Assembly (NCBI RefSeq): GCF_900496995.4
Contig: NC_044018.1
Coordinates: 12,920,501-12,984,500, forward strand
Direction of reading: 5' to 3'
Origin: Aquila chrysaetos chrysaetos
Lineage: Eukaryota > Chordata > Aves > Accipitriformes > Accipitridae
Length of the DNA: 64,000 bases
Made by a program: the position numbers and the translations under genes. Within the stretch, counting starts at the first letter, position 1. Each line of letters opens with the position of its first letter. The notes under the pieces are model-generated. The model did no database searches. It was given only the letters and a program-made list of their open reading frames with translations, and was not told the origin of the DNA. Below are positions 62,068 through 64,000 of this stretch, in pieces.

Positions 62068-64000
62068 GTGAGCAAAGCTTCTTGCCTGGCTTGCCTTCTT
62101 TGCTTATTATTTCCTAATAAACTGCATGTGCTTACGCATCATAAAGCAATTCAAAAGGGATTTGCAAACAAATCAAATTACACTTCAGTTAAATATTGCT
62201 TTTTGATATTTATAAAACCATACAAAATTACTTAAATTCATTCTGAGTAGAGGCAGAAAGATGGATATGCAAGTAAAGCCTTACCTTTAATTAATTTCAA
62301 AACATTTATGAGCCATAGTTAAATTTACATACAAATGAACTTGGCCTCAGCTTTCTTTAACAAATCAGGGTTAAAAAAAGATTTCTTTATGTTGCTTCCT
62401 TGAATGGAAATATGTACTGGAAACAAAAAGCTGAAAAAATAAAAGCAGTGAAGGTGGCACTATTTTTGCCTTGTTCAGTGATGATTTAACTGGGATTATT
62501 ATAGTTTCTAAAAGGTAGTGAAGTGGTCAAAGTGTATGTGCTTGATTGCATCTCTCTTAATTGCATGGTTATCAGTTTGCAAAACAGTGTTTCACATTCT
62601 AATTTCCTTGTCATATCTATATCTGATTCAAAGATATTTCACTTTTGCTGGTTACAGTTTCCCTGCATGTACTTCTAGACATTGTCTTGAAAACTGGTCA
62701 TCAAATCCTTAAATATGGGTTTAATCTTACTTCACTACTTATGTGAAATGGTTTTTATTTAAAATGCTAACAGTGTGTGATGTTTTGTCTCTTAATACCT
62801 TTGTTCTAAAAAAAAAAAAAACAAACCCAAACCCAAAAACAAACCCAGAAAAGTTTTGAGGGAAGCCAGTGTTTTTAAAATAACTTTGAAGCATGGTTTA
62901 AAAGAGAATTTCAGGTGACGAGACACACATTTTATCACCTTGAAATAGCTTTCTTGAATCATTTATTCCTGAAGTATTTTTCTGAAAAATGTTAGTGACA
63001 TGATACGGGACTGTATGTGTGTATGCACTCGGAAGCACTGGTTCAAAAAGTCATTTAAAAACATACTTACATCTACTGAAATTGTTCAAACATGCTTTCT
63101 TGGATGAGAGCTAGAGTGTATGACTATAACTTTGCACACATGTTAATCTTCTCATCTATATCTTATTTACCTCATTATGAAGAATCAGTTTTAAATAATG
63201 AAAAAAAGTTAATTGGTTAGTTTGGGTTTAGGAGAAGGTACTGCAAGCCGTGTATCCCTTTTTCTCTTCTGTCTGTATCATTTAAGAATTTTATTGTAAA
63301 CCTGGGATGTCAAACCTTTATCCAAGCCACCACGTAATTTTTTTCTATCAAACTTCCGAAGGCTTCAGTAGCACTCTGTGGCTTTGCCAAGCTATCGTGA
63401 AGGTTTTCAGCTGCTCTGAGCCTCCAGGTTTAATCAGCCCCACCATGTCCTGGACGGTGAGAAAGTACTCCTGACCCAGGCTGCAGATTTGACAGGAAAC
63501 GGGAGGTCTGGCAGTGGGAAGCCTTGGTGGAGTGGAGGTGGTGGTGAGAGGAGAAAATACATGTTTTATTGCCTTGGCAGCGAAGGGGTTTTTTTTACAA
63601 AAGTGCATTGCCAAGCACCCGCTCCCACAGGAGGTGACCAGTGGTTAGTGCAAGCACGTGGCCACGCTAGTCAGGCACATCTACCTAGAGAGGACCAAAA
63701 CTATCATCTCCAAATTTCAGTGAGTTTGATGCTCCTGAGCGAAAGGTTAAGATGTTTTACTTGTGAAATAAAGTCCTGGAGTTTTTATGGCACAAAATCT
63801 GTGTTGTGTCAAAGGGATGTGACTGAAGACGCCTGTAGTTATGTGCTTTGGTCTCCTTTAATTAGCCATCGTACAGTGTAAAAAGACGCTCTTAGTGGAT
63901 ATAGGTAAGAGCCTGCTTGCATGCTCACTGGACGTGTGACTTTCTGTGGCCTGAGTTTTCAGTTTGAGTTCATGGATGAAAATGGTCACTACAGTTGGCC
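62068..64000 (+). other. CYRIA: Third intron, left part; continues past the window
   Basis: AT-rich sequence after the alternative coding exons. It includes an A run at 62808-62821 followed by AAACCC-type units to about 62847. No further CYRI exon, which should begin with codons for (N)AQPTE, is seen up to the right edge. The 130-codon frame at 63489-63881 is not recognised. Confidence 0.55.
62808..62847. repeat. A run followed by AAACCC-type units
   Basis: Fourteen A bases, then about four imperfect CAAACCC/CCAAACC units. This is a simple repeat in the intron. It is not the vertebrate telomere repeat, which would read CCCTAA. Confidence 0.75.

Noticed and set aside
62822..62847. AAACCC-type units suggesting interstitial telomere repeat
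   Set aside because: The unit lacks the T of the vertebrate CCCTAA repeat and is imperfect over only about four copies.

Overview
The window looks like nuclear DNA from a bird. The evidence is the interspersed repeats. There are several 5'-truncated CR1 LINE fragments in both orientations, and two avian-type endogenous retrovirus solo LTRs with internal decayed tandem repeats and target-site duplications. The rest is AT-rich, intron-like and intergenic sequence with long homopolymer tracts. The species cannot be told from the sequence.

The only protein-coding gene I can support is the 5' end of a CYRI (FAM49) gene on the + strand. The preferred paralogue is CYRIA (FAM49A), because the upstream coding exon encodes exactly the N-terminus I know for that protein and because about 23 kb upstream is gene-free. 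CYRI proteins are N-myristoylated Rac1 binders that restrain the WAVE/Scar complex. The gene starts in a strong CpG island at about 23.5-24.8 kb, with donor sites at 24087 and 24793. It probably has a 50-base noncoding exon at 41596-41645 and a total 5' intron span of about 37 kb. It reaches two tandem versions of the first coding exon at 61721-61800 and 61988-62067. The remaining coding exons lie beyond the right edge.

Layout: 1-23.4 kb is intergenic, with CR1 copies at about 0.9, 4.1 and 15.6 kb, a small CpG-rich patch at 9.7-10.1 kb, and a + strand solo LTR at 10.3-11.2 kb. From 23.5 to 24.8 kb is the promoter CpG island. From 24.8 to 61.7 kb are 5' introns, with a second solo LTR in opposite orientation at 34.7-35.8 kb, a three-fold GC-box cluster near 51.6 kb, stretches that read like conserved noncoding elements near 49 and 52 kb, and an old CR1 at 56.6-56.9 kb. 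The last 2 kb is the following intron.

The most interesting observation is the pair of tandem alternative first coding exons. Each starts its own MGNLLKVLT reading frame and ends in the same phase. They differ only in the central residues ([10 protein letters not shown] against [11 protein letters not shown]), and splicing both together would create a stop codon. One therefore has to be chosen, giving two N-terminal forms of the protein. I saw no bacterial-type system, CRISPR array, rRNA or tRNA gene.
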